Shown: positions 15,760-23,092 of the stretch, piece by piece
Layout of the letters: the number at the start of each line of letters is the position of its first letter
How positions within the stretch are numbered: position 1 is the stretch's first letter
Source of the DNA: Arenimonas terrae
Lineage (GTDB): Bacteria > Pseudomonadota > Gammaproteobacteria > Xanthomonadales > Xanthomonadaceae
Assembly: GCF_006265115.1 (NCBI RefSeq)
Contig: NZ_SMDR01000002.1
Location: forward strand, 371,743 to 435,742
DNA: 64,000 nucleotides
Direction: 5' to 3'
Notes under the pieces: generated by a model
Databases searched by the model: none
What the model was told of the DNA's origin: nothing
The model's input: the letters and a program-made list of their open reading frames with translations, nothing else
Program-made: the position numbers and the translations under genes

Positions 15760-16599
15760 ATGAAGACGTTCCTTTACTGCCTGCTGTTCGCCGCCACCAC
15801 CCTGCTGCCGGCCCCGGCCTCCGGCTGGAGCCGCCAGGGCCACCAGATCGTCGCGGAGCTGGCGGCGCAGGACCTGACGCCGCAGGCACGGCGCGAGGTC
15901 GCGGTCCTGCTGGCCGGCGAGCCCGACCCCACCCTGGCGGGCATCGCCACCTGGGCCGACGACATCCGCGCCGAAAGCCGCGTCGGCGAACACGCCCTGG
16001 GCAAGCGCAGCAGCCGTTGGCACTACGTCAACTTCCAGCGCGGCGCCGGCTGCGAATACGTGCCGGCCCGCGACTGCCCCGGCGGCAACTGCGTCATCGG
16101 TGCCATCAACGCCCAGCGCGCCATCCTGGCCGACCGCACGCGGCCGCTGGCCGAACGCCGCGACGCGCTGAAGTTCCTCGTGCACTTCGTCGGCGACGTG
16201 CACCAGCCGATGCACGCCGGGTATGCCGACGACCGCGGCGGCAACAACCACCAGCTCAACTACCGCGGCAAGGGCGCGCCCAAGGGCGAGGGCACCCAGC
16301 TGCACGGCGTCTGGGACTACTGGCTGCTGCAGAGCGCCGGGCTGGACAACCCCGCCTACGTGCAGCGCCTGCGGCAATCGCCGGTGCCGGCCGAACCCGG
16401 GCCGGCCAGCGACAACCCGCCCGTGGCCTGGGCCCTGGAGTCCTGCCGGCTGATGCAGGCCGAGGGTGTCTATCCACCGCGGCGCCGGATCGGCGACGAC
16501 TATCTCGACCGCTTCCGCCCGGTGGCCGAGACACGCCTGCGGCTGGCCGGCGCGCGACTGGCCGCGCTGCTCAACGCCAGCCTGGCCCCCGCGCGCTGA
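15760..16599 (+). CDS. S1/P1-type zinc nuclease, secreted
   Basis: This 279-residue enzyme should cleave single-stranded nucleic acids or 3'-nucleotides outside the cytoplasm. A signal peptide ends PASG, leaving Trp as the new N-terminus in WSRQGHQIVAELAA, which is the first zinc ligand in this family. Further ligands are in TWADDIRA, HYVNF, and HFVGDVHQPMHAGYADDRGG. The length is usual. The ATG at 15760 follows a TAAAGT -10-like box by only 8 nt, so the mRNA may be leaderless. The gene ends 6 nt from the convergent M56 peptidase gene. Confidence 0.94.
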   Translation: MKTFLYCLLFAATTLLPAPASGWSRQGHQIVAELAAQDLTPQARREVAVLLAGEPDPTLAGIATWADDIRAESRVGEHALGKRSSRWHYVNFQRGAGCEYVPARDCPGGNCVIGAINAQRAILADRTRPLAERRDALKFLVHFVGDVHQPMHAGYADDRGGNNHQLNYRGKGAPKGEGTQLHGVWDYWLLQSAGLDNPAYVQRLRQSPVPAEPGPASDNPPVAWALESCRLMQAEGVYPPRRRIGDDYLDRFRPVAETRLRLAGARLAALLNASLAPAR

Positions 16600-16605
16600 T
16601 CGGCA

Positions 16606-18129
16606 TCAGGTGCCGGCGGCTGGTTTGCCCGGTTCGAACTTCACCGGCACCGCCACCCAGGCTTCGACCGGCTTGCCGTCCTTGGTCTGGGCGGTGAAGG
16701 TCCACTTCAAACTGGTCTCGCGCGCCGACGCCACCAGCGGCGAATCGGACGGCACGGTGCTGCCCTGCGGCTCGAACTCGCTGCGCACCGCGCGCCCATC
16801 CTTGCCCACCAGCACCCGCAGCATCACCGTGCCGCCCTCGCCCGCCGCCACCTGTGCCGCGGGATAGGCAGGCACCGGGCCGCTGAGACCCTCCGTCAGC
16901 TCGACGGGCTGGCCGACCTGCCCGCCGCCCGTCACCAGCATCTCGATCCGGATCCCCTCGAAACGATCCGGGAACTGTTCGCCGATACCGATGGCCGCCG
17001 GCGTGCCCAACTTGGTGATCAGGCGCGGCGAACCCTGGCTGGCGCCATCTCGAAGGATCTCGGCGGCGATGTGGACCTGGCCTTCGTCCATCGGCTTCAG
17101 CGTCAGCGTCATGTCCCAGCGCTGGCCGTCCTGGCTGTAGGTGAAGGCTTTCGGCTGGCCCGGCCGCATCGTTGCCGTCTCGACGCGTTCACCGCCGCCG
17201 TTCAGGGTCAGCGTCATCTGCAGCTGCAACTCCTCGGCCGAAGGCGCGGCGGGCTGCGCCGCCCAGACGGTCCAGCCCGCCGCCAGCGACAGCAGGGCCG
17301 CGAGGACCAGGCCGGTGAAACCGCGGAGCCGATGGGGCGAGTGGTGTTTGAGCATGGCAATGCGCTCCTTCAGGGGATGGGAGCCGAACCAGTGGCAGCC
17401 AAGGGGCAGCGGCCGGTCGGCGAGTTGGGTCTTGAGCAGGGCATCGCCGTAAGCGCGACGCGACTGCGGGTGACGGCGCAGCACGGCCGCGTCGCAGGCC
17501 AGTTCCTGGTCGTGACGGAACCGGGCCGCGCCGTAGTGCAGCAATGGGTTGAACCAGAACAGACAGCGCAGCGCAGCGACCAGCGCGCCGGCATAAAGGT
17601 CGCCGCGGCTCCGGTGCACGCCTTCGTGGCAAAGCACGAGCTGACGTTCGAGGCTGTCGTAGCGCTGCTCGAAATCCCGGGGCAACACGATCTGCGAGCG
17701 CCAGCCGATCACTGCCGGCAGCCCGGCGACCGATTCGCTCTCCAGCAGTCCGTCGGCGCGACGATGCAACGCGCCCAGTCCGCGCAGGAAACTGCGCTGC
17801 TGCCGCACCAGCAGCCACCAGGTGATCAGCAGGCCGAGGCCCCAGAGCGACAATGCCCAGGCCCGATAGTCGACTTGCGGCGTCGTGACCATGGCCGGCA
17901 TGCCGGCGACTCCCGCGGCCACCACGGCGACCATTCGCGGTGCCGTCGGCACGACGGCCGCGGGCAGCATGCTGGCCAGCAGCACCGCCGGAACCAGCCC
18001 CCAGGCGGCATAGGCCGCACCCGCGCCAAAAGCGGCGCGCAACGGACGGCGCAGCAGCAGTACCAGCAGGATCGCCGCCGCAACGGCGAGCGTGGCTTCG
18101 GCCAGCCAGGCGCTGAGTTCACCGACCAT
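16606..18129 (-). CDS. BlaR1-like M56 membrane metallopeptidase with TonB-like C-terminal domain
   Basis: This 507-residue protein has four predicted membrane helices (about 10-30, 40-60, 90-108 and 275-292). Its cytoplasm-facing M56 peptidase core carries the zinc motif HEGVH (168-172) and the third ligand Glu209 in HDQELACDAAV. Instead of a penicillin-binding sensor, the C-terminal portion outside the membrane ends with a TonB-like domain (VPAYPAAQVAAGEGGTVMLR and later SLKWTFTAQ). It overlaps the BlaI-like repressor gene by 11 nt. By analogy to BlaR1 it should trigger inactivation of that repressor, but the signal sensed is unknown. Confidence 0.9.
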   Translation of the reverse strand: MVGELSAWLAEATLAVAAAILLVLLLRRPLRAAFGAGAAYAAWGLVPAVLLASMLPAAVVPTAPRMVAVVAAGVAGMPAMVTTPQVDYRAWALSLWGLGLLITWWLLVRQQRSFLRGLGALHRRADGLLESESVAGLPAVIGWRSQIVLPRDFEQRYDSLERQLVLCHEGVHRSRGDLYAGALVAALRCLFWFNPLLHYGAARFRHDQELACDAAVLRRHPQSRRAYGDALLKTQLADRPLPLGCHWFGSHPLKERIAMLKHHSPHRLRGFTGLVLAALLSLAAGWTVWAAQPAAPSAEELQLQMTLTLNGGGERVETATMRPGQPKAFTYSQDGQRWDMTLTLKPMDEGQVHIAAEILRDGASQGSPRLITKLGTPAAIGIGEQFPDRFEGIRIEMLVTGGGQVGQPVELTEGLSGPVPAYPAAQVAAGEGGTVMLRVLVGKDGRAVRSEFEPQGSTVPSDSPLVASARETSLKWTFTAQTKDGKPVEAWVAVPVKFEPGKPAAGT

Positions 18130-18487
18130 CGTCGAGCTCCTGGATCAGCTTCTTCAGCTCGGCGATGTCCTTCTTCGAAAGTTTCCGGTGCTCGGAGAAA
18201 TGCGCGACCATCGGCGCCAGTCGGCCGCCGAACAGGCGATCGAGCAGTCCTTTGCTCTCCTGCTGCAGCCAGTCCTCGCGGCGCAGCACCGGGGCGTAGA
18301 GATAACGGCGGCCCTCGCGTTCGACGCTGACGGCGCCCTTGTTCAGCAGCCGATTGAGCAGGGTCTTCACGGTTGCCTCCTGCCAATCCTGGCGGTCGCC
18401 CAAGGCAGCGAACACCTCAGCGGCCCCCAGGGGGCCGTCCTTCCAGAGCACTTGCATGACGACGGATTCGGCTTCGCTGATGGGCAT
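18119..18487 (-). CDS. BlaI/MecI/CopY-family transcriptional repressor
   Basis: This 122-residue protein has a winged-helix DNA-binding domain (MPISEAESVVMQVLWKDGP, then the recognition helix in WQEATVKTLLNRLLNKGAV) and a C-terminal dimerisation helix pair (LSKKDIAELKKLIQELD). It should repress its own operon and be inactivated by the coupled M56 peptidase, whose start it overlaps by 11 nt. Two copies of a 12-bp site lie directly upstream of the start. No beta-lactamase is present nearby, so resistance is not implied. Confidence 0.93.
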   Translation of the reverse strand: MPISEAESVVMQVLWKDGPLGAAEVFAALGDRQDWQEATVKTLLNRLLNKGAVSVEREGRRYLYAPVLRREDWLQQESKGLLDRLFGGRLAPMVAHFSEHRKLSKKDIAELKKLIQELDDGR

Positions 18488-18492
18488 GATGA

Positions 18493-18529
18493 TTACGCCT
18501 GTAATTTGACGATAAATCTACACTTGTAA
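18493..18529. promoter_or_regulatory. Two BlaI-type operators upstream of the repressor gene
   Basis: TTACGCCTGTAA (18493-18504) and CTACACTTGTAA (18518-18529) share nine of twelve bases in direct orientation, with centres 25 bp apart. Each has the TAC...GTA dyad expected of BlaI/MecI sites. They lie within 42 nt of the repressor start and between it and the divergent acyl-CoA gene. Confidence 0.6.
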
Positions 18530-18593
18530 TCGAAGCTGTCAAGCCCTCCCGGCACCGATGCCATACTGGCCCCGTCCCCAGACGACCCAGGCC

Positions 18594-20546
18594 ATGGACC
18601 GACCGCAGACCCTCGACTCGCTCGACGCCGCCGTGGACCGGCTGCTGCAGCACGCCGGCACCACCGTGGTGCTGGCCGCGCCGCTGGGCCTGGGCAAGCC
18701 GCATCGCCTGCTCAACGCCATCACCCGCCGCATCGCCGCCGAGCCGACGCGTTCGCTGCACCTGCTCACCGCGCTGTCGTTGACGCCACCCGCCGCCGGC
18801 GCGGGCCTGCAGAAGCGCTTCCTCGGGCCCTTCCTGGAACGGCAGTTCGGCGCCGATTTCCCGGTGCTCGACTACGCGCTGGCGATGCGCGCCGGCACGC
18901 TGCCGGCGAACATCCGGGTCGAGGAGTTCTACATGCAGTCGGGCGCGATGCTGCGCGCCGACCGCGCCCAGCGCGACTACGTCAGCCTCAACTACACCCA
19001 CGTCGCCCGCGCGGTCGCCGAGCGCGGCGCCAATGCGCTGGTGCAGAAAGTGGCGCGCGAACCCGGCGGCACGCGCCTGAGCCTGAGCTGCAATCCGGAT
19101 CTGACGTTCGACCTGCTCGACGAGATGGTGCGGCTCGGCAAGCCGCGGCCGCTGCTGATCGCCGAAGTGGATCCGCATCTTCCGTGGCTGGACGGCCCCT
19201 GCGCGGTGGCCGCGGACTTTTTCGACGTCGTTCTCGACCTGCCCGGCCCGGCGCCGCGGCTGTTCGCCCTGCCACGCGAGCCGGTGAACGAGGTGGACTA
19301 CGCCATCGGCCTGTATGCCAGCACCCTGGTGCGCGACGGCGGCACGCTGCAGATCGGCATCGGTTCGCTGTCCGATGCGCTCTGCCATGCGCTGGTGCTG
19401 CGGCATACGCGCAACGACGATTACCTGGCGGCGCTCGAGGCGCTGTCGCCCGGACTGGCCGACTCGCCGCTGGTGCGGGCCACCGGCGGCACCGCGCCGT
19501 TCCGGCAGGGCCTGTACGGCGCCAGCGAAATGGTCAACGACGGCTTCCGCCGCCTGGCCGAGGCCGGCGTGCTGACGCGGCGCGTGGTGGACGACGCCGC
19601 GGCCATGGCGCGCATCAACCGCGGCCAGGCGACCAGCGCCGACCGCGCCCTGCTCGAGCGCGAGGGCCGCTGGCTCGACGGCGCCTTCTACCTCGGCTCC
19701 AGCGACCTCTACCGCTGGCTGCGCGAGCTGCCGCCGGAACAGGCGCGCGGCATCGGCATGACCCGCGTTTCCCACATCAACGAGCTGTACGGCAACAACG
19801 AGGCGCTGGAACGCGAACAGCGCCGCGACGCCCGCTTCTTCAACACCTGCATGATGATGACTGCGCTGGGCGCGGCCGTGTCGGATGCGCTGGCCGACGG
19901 CCGCGTGGTGTCCGGCGTCGGCGGCCAGTACAACTTCGTGGCGATGGCGCATGCGCTGCACGACGCCCGCTCCGTGCTGATGCTGCGCGCCACGCGTGCG
20001 GCGGACGGCACGGCGGCGTCGAACATTCTCTGGAACTACGGCCACACCACCATCCCGCGCCACCTGCGCGACCTGGTCATCACCGAATACGGAATCGCCG
20101 ACCTGCGCGGCCGCAGCGACGGCGACTGCGCGGCGGCAATGCTGGCGGTGACCGATGCCGCCCACCAGGCCGCGCTGGCCCGCGACGCGATCGCCGCGGG
20201 CAAGCTGCCGGCGGATTTTTCGCTGCCGCCGCGCCTGGCGGGCCATCGTCGCGACCAGCTTGCGGAGCGCCTGCGGCCGCTGCGCCAGCGCGGCGTGCTG
20301 CCCGACTACCCCATGGGCAGCGACTTCACGGCGGTGGAGCAGCGGCTGGCGCGCGCGCTGGGATGGCTGAAGGCGCAGACCCAGACAGCCCCGGGACGCC
20401 TGCGTGTGCTGGCGGCGGCTCTGCCGTCCGCTGCCGCTGACGATGCCGAGGCGATGCAGCGCATGGACCTGTCGACGCCGAAGGGTTGGCGGGCGCGGCT
20501 GGATGCCCGCCTGCTCGCGTACGCCTTGCGGCGTACGTCGACCTAG
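18594..20546 (+). CDS. Acetyl-CoA hydrolase/transferase family protein
   Basis: This 650-residue protein resembles enzymes that transfer CoA between acyl groups or hydrolyse acetyl-CoA. The C-terminal domain has GIGMTRVSHINELYGNNEAL, GGQYNFVAMAHAL and VITEYGIADLRGRSD, which are strong signatures of the AcetylCoA_hyd_C family. The N-terminal half is divergent and longer than in the roughly 500-residue bacterial CoA transferases, so the reaction is not certain. The start at 18594 was preferred over the in-frame ATG at 18558, because CATACT at 18560s looks like a -10. The stop shares the CTAG palindrome with the convergent DUF442 gene. Confidence 0.85.
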   Translation: MDRPQTLDSLDAAVDRLLQHAGTTVVLAAPLGLGKPHRLLNAITRRIAAEPTRSLHLLTALSLTPPAAGAGLQKRFLGPFLERQFGADFPVLDYALAMRAGTLPANIRVEEFYMQSGAMLRADRAQRDYVSLNYTHVARAVAERGANALVQKVAREPGGTRLSLSCNPDLTFDLLDEMVRLGKPRPLLIAEVDPHLPWLDGPCAVAADFFDVVLDLPGPAPRLFALPREPVNEVDYAIGLYASTLVRDGGTLQIGIGSLSDALCHALVLRHTRNDDYLAALEALSPGLADSPLVRATGGTAPFRQGLYGASEMVNDGFRRLAEAGVLTRRVVDDAAAMARINRGQATSADRALLEREGRWLDGAFYLGSSDLYRWLRELPPEQARGIGMTRVSHINELYGNNEALEREQRRDARFFNTCMMMTALGAAVSDALADGRVVSGVGGQYNFVAMAHALHDARSVLMLRATRAADGTAASNILWNYGHTTIPRHLRDLVITEYGIADLRGRSDGDCAAAMLAVTDAAHQAALARDAIAAGKLPADFSLPPRLAGHRRDQLAERLRPLRQRGVLPDYPMGSDFTAVEQRLARALGWLKAQTQTAPGRLRVLAAALPSAAADDAEAMQRMDLSTPKGWRARLDARLLAYALRRTST

Positions 20547-21001
20547 TCCGCCTCGGGCAAGCCGAGCAGTCGCCGCACCTGCGGCTCCAGGCTGTTGAGG
20601 CCCGCGCTGCGTCCCCTTGAAAGGGCGGTCCGTGCATCGGCACCGTTGAACCAGGCCTCGCGCAATGCGACCAGGGCACCTACGCGATTGCCGCTGGCGC
20701 AGTGCACCAGCAGCGGTGCAGGCAACTCCCGCAGTGCTCGGTCCAGCGCTGCCGCCGACTTCCGCCCCAGCGCGCTTGCATCGGCGATCGGCACCGCGGC
20801 GTAGATCAGGCCCGCAGCGGCGACTTCATGCGACTCGTTGCGTGCAGGCAGTTCGGCCGCGGGCCGCAGGTTGAGCACGCTGCGCAGCCCCGCCTCGCCC
20901 AGCGCCGACCAATGCTGCGGCTCCGGCTGGCCGGCCGAATACACGCCGTCCGCAACCTGGCGCCAACCGGGGATCACGAGCGGGGAAACATCGGGATTCA
21001 C
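20543..21001 (-). CDS. DUF442 / TIGR01244-type phosphatase-sulfurtransferase family protein
   Basis: This 152-residue cytoplasmic protein has the dual-specificity-phosphatase-like fold of the DUF442 family: QVADGVYSAGQPEPQHW near the N-terminus, GLRSVLNLRPAAE, and the active loop VHCASGNRVGA with Cys101 and Arg106. The loop has four residues between Cys and Arg, as in rhodaneses and DUF442 rather than classic tyrosine phosphatases (five), which suits a persulfide substrate. The gene starts 4 nt after the ArsR-family gene, and in other bacteria such proteins accompany persulfide dioxygenases. A sulfur-transfer role is inferred from this context. Confidence 0.88.
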   Translation of the reverse strand: MNPDVSPLVIPGWRQVADGVYSAGQPEPQHWSALGEAGLRSVLNLRPAAELPARNESHEVAAAGLIYAAVPIADASALGRKSAAALDRALRELPAPLLVHCASGNRVGALVALREAWFNGADARTALSRGRSAGLNSLEPQVRRLLGLPEAD

Positions 21002-21005
21002 GGCA

Positions 21006-21332
21006 TTAGTCCGGACAGTAGAGCGCGTGCAGTGTCGCCATCAGGCTCCGGACCGGCCCGTCCGACAGCGAGTAGTGGATGACCTGGCCTTCGCGGCGGG
21101 TCTCGACCAGGTTCCCCTCGCGCAGTTTGGCTAGATGCTGCGATAGCGCCGACTGGCTCAGCTCGAGGCGCTGCAGCAGGGCGCCGACGCTTAGCTCGCC
21201 TTCGGCCAGATGGCAGAGGATGAGCAGGCGCTGGTCGTTGCCCAGCCGGCGCAGGAGCGCGGCCGCTTCGGCGGCGGCGGCCGGCATGGCGCGCAGATCG
21301 CGGGGATTTTTGATGGTGGCTGGCCTGGGCAT
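21006..21332 (-). CDS. bigR: ArsR-family, BigR/SqrR-like persulfide-responsive repressor
   Basis: This 108-residue winged-helix repressor has the recognition helix in LELSQSALSQHLAKLREGNL and the wing RREGQVIHYSL. Metal-binding Cys motifs of ArsR are missing. Two cysteines remain, Cys40 (LLILCHL) and Cys106 (LYCPD), at the positions that form a di- or tetrasulfide in BigR and SqrR when reactive sulfur is present. It lies back to back with the persulfide dioxygenase gene and 4 nt before the DUF442 gene. A perfect TATAAT ends 6 nt before the ATG, so the transcript is probably leaderless. It should repress both divergent operons. Confidence 0.92.
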   Translation of the reverse strand: MPRPATIKNPRDLRAMPAAAAEAAALLRRLGNDQRLLILCHLAEGELSVGALLQRLELSQSALSQHLAKLREGNLVETRREGQVIHYSLSDGPVRSLMATLHALYCPD

Positions 21333-21338
21333 GCGGCG

Positions 21339-21374
21339 ATTATATTGTTGCTTTCTAATTTAGCAAGTGCTAAT
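21339..21374. promoter_or_regulatory. Overlapping divergent promoters with BigR-type palindromic operator
   Basis: Minus strand: -35 TTGCTA (21361-21366), 16-bp spacer, -10 TATAAT (21339-21344). Plus strand: -35 TTGTTG (21345-21350), 18-bp spacer, -10 GCTAAT (21369-21374). The palindrome TTAGCA-AG-TGCTAA (21360-21373) overlies the minus -35 and the plus -10, so one bound repressor would block both. Confidence 0.7.
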
Positions 21375-21399
21375 TTGCAGCCAGCCGAGGAGACCCGAC

Positions 21400-22263
21400 A
21401 TGAGCCGCCCGAACGTCCAAGCCTTCCACCACGCCGAAACCGGCACCTGGAGCTATGTGGTCAGCGACCCGGCCGGCGACGCGGCCGCGATCATCGACCC
21501 GGTGCTCGATTACGACCCCAAGTCCGGCCGCACCGGCACCACGGCCGCAGCGCAGCTCGTCGCCCATGTGCGCGGCCAAGGCTTGCGCGTGGAATGGATC
21601 CTGGAAACCCACGCGCACGCCGACCACCTGAGCGCCGCGCCCTGGCTGCAGCGGCAGGTGGGCGGCCGCATCGCCATCGGCGCCGGCATCCGCGAGGTGC
21701 AGGCGACGTTCAAGCCGATCTTCAACCTCGAGCAGGAGTTCGCCACCGACGGTTCGCAGTTCGATCATCTTTTCGCCGACGGCGAAGCGTTTGCGCTGGG
21801 CGCCATCACCGCGCGCGTGATCGCCACTCCGGGCCACACCAACGACAGCGTGAGCTACCTGGTCGGCGATGCGCTGTTCACCGGCGACAGTCTGTTCATG
21901 CCCGATGGCGGCACGGCGCGCTGCGATTTCCCGGGGGGCGACGCGGGCAAGCTTTTCCAGTCGATCCAGCGCCTATACCTGCTGCCCGACGACACGCGGG
22001 TTTTCGTCTGCCACGACTACGCGCCCGGCGGCCGCCCGGTCGCCTGCGAGACCACGATCGGCGAACAGAAGCGCAGCAACATCCACGTGCGCAGCGGCGT
22101 GCACGAGATCGATTACGTGAAGACCCGCCGCGCACGTGACGCCACGCTGGCCATGCCGGTGCTGATGCTGCCGTCGGTGCAGGTGAACATCCGCGCCGGC
22201 CAGCTTCCGCCGGCCGAGGACAACGGCACCCGCTTCCTGAAGATCCCGCTGGACAAACTCTGA
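21400..22263 (+). CDS. blh: Persulfide dioxygenase / metallo-beta-lactamase-fold protein (Blh/ETHE1-like)
   Basis: This 287-residue enzyme belongs to the ETHE1-like group that oxidises glutathione persulfide to sulfite using a single iron. The metal motif is THAHADHL (70-77), followed by TPGHTNDS, FTGDSLFMPDGGTARCDFPGG, and VCHDYAPGG supplying the other ligands. The ATG at 21400 has AGGAGA 8 nt upstream. The gene heads an operon with the YeeE/YedE-like membrane proteins (1-nt overlap) and is divergent from the BigR-like repressor. The arrangement is the known bigR-blh sulfur detoxification cluster. Confidence 0.94.
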   Translation: MSRPNVQAFHHAETGTWSYVVSDPAGDAAAIIDPVLDYDPKSGRTGTTAAAQLVAHVRGQGLRVEWILETHAHADHLSAAPWLQRQVGGRIAIGAGIREVQATFKPIFNLEQEFATDGSQFDHLFADGEAFALGAITARVIATPGHTNDSVSYLVGDALFTGDSLFMPDGGTARCDFPGGDAGKLFQSIQRLYLLPDDTRVFVCHDYAPGGRPVACETTIGEQKRSNIHVRSGVHEIDYVKTRRARDATLAMPVLMLPSVQVNIRAGQLPPAEDNGTRFLKIPLDKL

Positions 22264-22688
22264 TGGTGACCGAATCTACCCCCCTTGCTTCCCTGGCCGG
22301 CGGCGCGCTCATCGGCCTCTCGGCCACCGCCCTGCTCTGGCTCAACGGCCGGATTGCCGGCATCAGCGGCATCGCCTGGAGCGCGCTGCGCGAAACGGGC
22401 GGAGAGCGCCGCTGGCGCCTGATGTTCCTTGCCGGCCTCATCGCCGGCGCGGGCCTCTGGTTCGCGTTCGCGCCGGGCATTGCCGCACCGCGCGAGGGCT
22501 TCGCGCTACCGCTGCTTCTGGCCGGCGCGCTGCTCGTCGGTGTCGGCACGCGCCTGGGCAGCGGCTGCACCAGCGGTCACGGCATCTGCGGGCTGGCGCG
22601 CCTGTCGCCGCGTTCGCTGGCGGCGGTGGTCGTGTTCATGGCGGTGGCGATCGCGACGACGACGGGGGTGCGCCATGTCTTCGCCTAG
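22263..22688 (+). CDS. YeeE/YedE-family membrane protein, N-terminal type (PmpA-like)
   Basis: This 141-residue protein has four membrane helices and the family motif RLGSGCTSGHGICGLARLS, with the conserved Cys pair thought to carry sulfur-containing anions. It is one half of the transporter; the other half is encoded by the next gene. It starts one base before the dioxygenase stop ends (TGATG), so the two are translationally coupled. The pair is expected to move thiosulfate or a related sulfur species across the inner membrane. Confidence 0.9.
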   Translation: MVTESTPLASLAGGALIGLSATALLWLNGRIAGISGIAWSALRETGGERRWRLMFLAGLIAGAGLWFAFAPGIAAPREGFALPLLLAGALLVGVGTRLGSGCTSGHGICGLARLSPRSLAAVVVFMAVAIATTTGVRHVFA

Positions 22689-23091
22689 GCCCGCGCTTTT
22701 CGCCGCGCTTTCTGGCCTGCTCTTTGGCCTCGGCCTGGCCGTGTCGGGCATGGCCGACCCGGACAAGGTGCTGAACTTCCTCGACCCGCTCGGCGACTGG
22801 GACCCCAGCCTGGCCCTGGTGATGGCCGGGGCGCTGATGGTGGCCCTGCCCGGCTTCGCCTGGGTGCGCCGCCGCGGCGCCGCCGTCTGCGGCCCGCTGC
22901 AGCTGCCCACCCACACGCGCGTGGACCGCGACCTGCTTCTGGGCGCGGCGATCTTCGGAATCGGCTGGGGACTGGCGGGCTATTGCCCGGGCCCGGCCCT
23001 GGCCGGGCTGGGGCGACTGGCGCCGGAATCGCTGTGGGTCGTGCCGGCGATGTTCGCCGGCTTCTGGATCGCGGACCGCCTGAAACGTTGA
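22675..23091 (+). CDS. YeeE/YedE-family membrane protein, C-terminal type (PmpB-like, DUF6691)
   Basis: This 138-residue protein carries the second half of the YeeE/YedE architecture: GLLFGLGLAVSGMADPDKVL, LPTHTRVDRDLLLGAA, and GIGWGLAGYCPGPALAGLG with the second conserved Cys. The ATG at 22675 overlaps the upstream gene by 14 nt. It ends one base before the convergent transketolase gene. Together with its partner it forms a split sulfur transporter under BigR control. Confidence 0.9.
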   Translation: MSSPRPALFAALSGLLFGLGLAVSGMADPDKVLNFLDPLGDWDPSLALVMAGALMVALPGFAWVRRRGAAVCGPLQLPTHTRVDRDLLLGAAIFGIGWGLAGYCPGPALAGLGRLAPESLWVVPAMFAGFWIADRLKR

Positions 23092-23092
23092 C

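Noticed and set aside
18119-18487. A beta-lactam resistance locus
   Set aside because: BlaI/BlaR-like genes are present, but no beta-lactamase or penicillin-binding sensor domain is seen, so resistance is not supported.
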